From Chloroflexota bacterium (GTDB lineage: Bacteria; Chloroflexota; Dormibacteria; Dormibacterales; Dormibacteraceae), in the NCBI GenBank assembly GCA_005880945.1, contig VBIU01000086.1:1-64000 (forward strand): a DNA stretch of 64,000 nt. Direction: 5' to 3'. The position numbers were made by a program, and so were the translations under genes. Positions 63,047 through 64,000 of the stretch are shown here, piece after piece (position 1 is the stretch's first letter; each line of letters opens with the position of its first letter). The notes below the pieces were generated by a model. That model saw only the letters and a list, made by a program, of their open reading frames with translations, was not told the DNA's origin and made no database searches.

Positions 63047-64000
63047 ATGGACTTCCTGCGCAACGGCAAGCTGCTCACCCTGATGCTCGGCCACCTGACA
63101 GTGGACAGCTATGTGGGAGTCATCCCTGTCCTGTACCCGCTCCTGATCGGGCGATTCCACCTCAGCCTGGCGACGGTCGGACTCGTGAGCCTCGGCTACG
63201 CCGGCACGGCCGCGATATCCCAGCCGCTGTTCGGTGTGATAGCGGATCGTTTTGGAACCCGGCTGACCGGCGTCGCGCTCGCCTGGACCGCGCTCACCTT
63301 CGCGCTCATCGGCTTCGTTCCGACGTTCCCTCTCCTGGTGGTGGTCGCCTGCCTGTCCGGCCTCGGCTCCGGCGCGTTTCACCCGTTCGGGGCCCTGGAC
63401 GTACGCGCGCTCCTGCCGGCCTGGCGGCGCAGCTTCGGGATGTCCGTGTATGTGACCGCCGGAACTGTCGGCGTTGCCATCGGTCCACTGGTCGGGATCG
63501 CGCTGTTTGCAACGTTGGGCATACACGGCACCGGCGTTCTCGTCGTTCCCGGCGTTGCCGCGGGCGCGTACCTCCTGTGGCGGATGCGCGCGGCCGTCGC
63601 TCCCGCGACGCGGGCTCGGGTGGTGGGGGCGGCCAGAGAGGCGGCCCCGGTATTCGCCCTGGCGATGGTGATCGGCGTGATGATGTCGCGCAGCTGGACC
63701 GTCTACGTCTTTCAGTCCTTCACGCCGACCTGGTACGCGCAGCTCGGCTACGGACCGGGCTTCTACGGCCCGCTCGTCACCACGCTGGTGCTGGCGAGCG
63801 CGGTCGGCACCGTCGGGTGCGGATCGCTTGCCGATCGCTACGGACGCCGCACCGTGATCCTCGTGACTCTGGTCCTGAGCGTGCCGGCAATCCTCCTGTT
63901 CACGATGTTCCCCGGTCCCTGGGCTTTCGCGAGCGCGATCCTCATCGGCTTCCTGGCCGCTTCAACCGCGCCGCTCATGCTGCTCATGGCGCAGCAGCTC
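63047..64000 (+). CDS. MFS transporter (partial, runs off window; Fsr-like)
   Basis: Open frame from ATG 63047 to the window end: MDFLRNGKLLTLMLGHLTVDSYVGVIPVLYPLLIGRFHLSLATVGLVSLGYAGTAAISQPLFGVIADRFG. Confidence 0.85.
   Translation, partial: MDFLRNGKLLTLMLGHLTVDSYVGVIPVLYPLLIGRFHLSLATVGLVSLGYAGTAAISQPLFGVIADRFGTRLTGVALAWTALTFALIGFVPTFPLLVVVACLSGLGSGAFHPFGALDVRALLPAWRRSFGMSVYVTAGTVGVAIGPLVGIALFATLGIHGTGVLVVPGVAAGAYLLWRMRAAVAPATRARVVGAAREAAPVFALAMVIGVMMSRSWTVYVFQSFTPTWYAQLGYGPGFYGPLVTTLVLASAVGTVGCGSLADRYGRRTVILVTLVLSVPAILLFTMFPGPWAFASAILIGFLAASTAPLMLLMAQQL

Noticed and set aside
1-64000. CRISPR array, anti-phage defence island, BGC, insertion sequence or integrative element
   Set aside because: No spaced direct repeats, transposase/integrase, Cas, NRPS/PKS or recognisable defence genes in the translated ORFs.

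Overview
This is a 64 kb, high-GC bacterial chromosomal segment packed with metabolic and transport genes. It looks like a soil Terrabacteria-type genome (Actinobacteriota, Chloroflexota or Dormibacterota); that placement is inference only. I found no rRNA, tRNA, CRISPR array, prophage or transposase that I could support. Main blocks: glpD; a DUF47/Pit phosphate transporter; a Mo-oxidoreductase/FAD-reductase/DUF6510 cluster; an HD-GYP protein; a polyamine ABC transporter (potADBC-type) with agmatinase; ppc and cimA; a transglutaminase/alpha-E/circularly permuted ATP-grasp cluster; a two-component system; a membrane/stress cassette (BON, Nramp, holin-like, DUF3618-like, BrkB, DUF6582-like); a GH4/BadF-kinase/ROK/Opp-type ABC sugar-uptake locus; a di-iron protein next to an ECF sigma/anti-sigma pair; LCP and beta-propeller proteins; and a set of redox genes. 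The strongest unlisted signal is upstream of cimA (isoleucine precursor synthesis). There, an unannotated 20-aa leader ORF (MSKRRSSTIAIEIRRGGPPT*) carries three Ile codons. It is followed by a perfect 9-bp antiterminator pairing that competes with a terminator hairpin, and the 3' arm of that hairpin contains the only plausible cimA Shine-Dalgarno. Other notable points: a sulfocyanin-like protein that has lost three of its four copper ligands; an SDR whose catalytic Lys is replaced by His; a His-less transglutaminase beside two intact ones; a 60-aa C2H2 zinc-finger protein with a strong inverted repeat upstream; a dispersed intergenic repeat; and several genes that look leaderless, with a TANNNT box 5-8 nt before the start codon.
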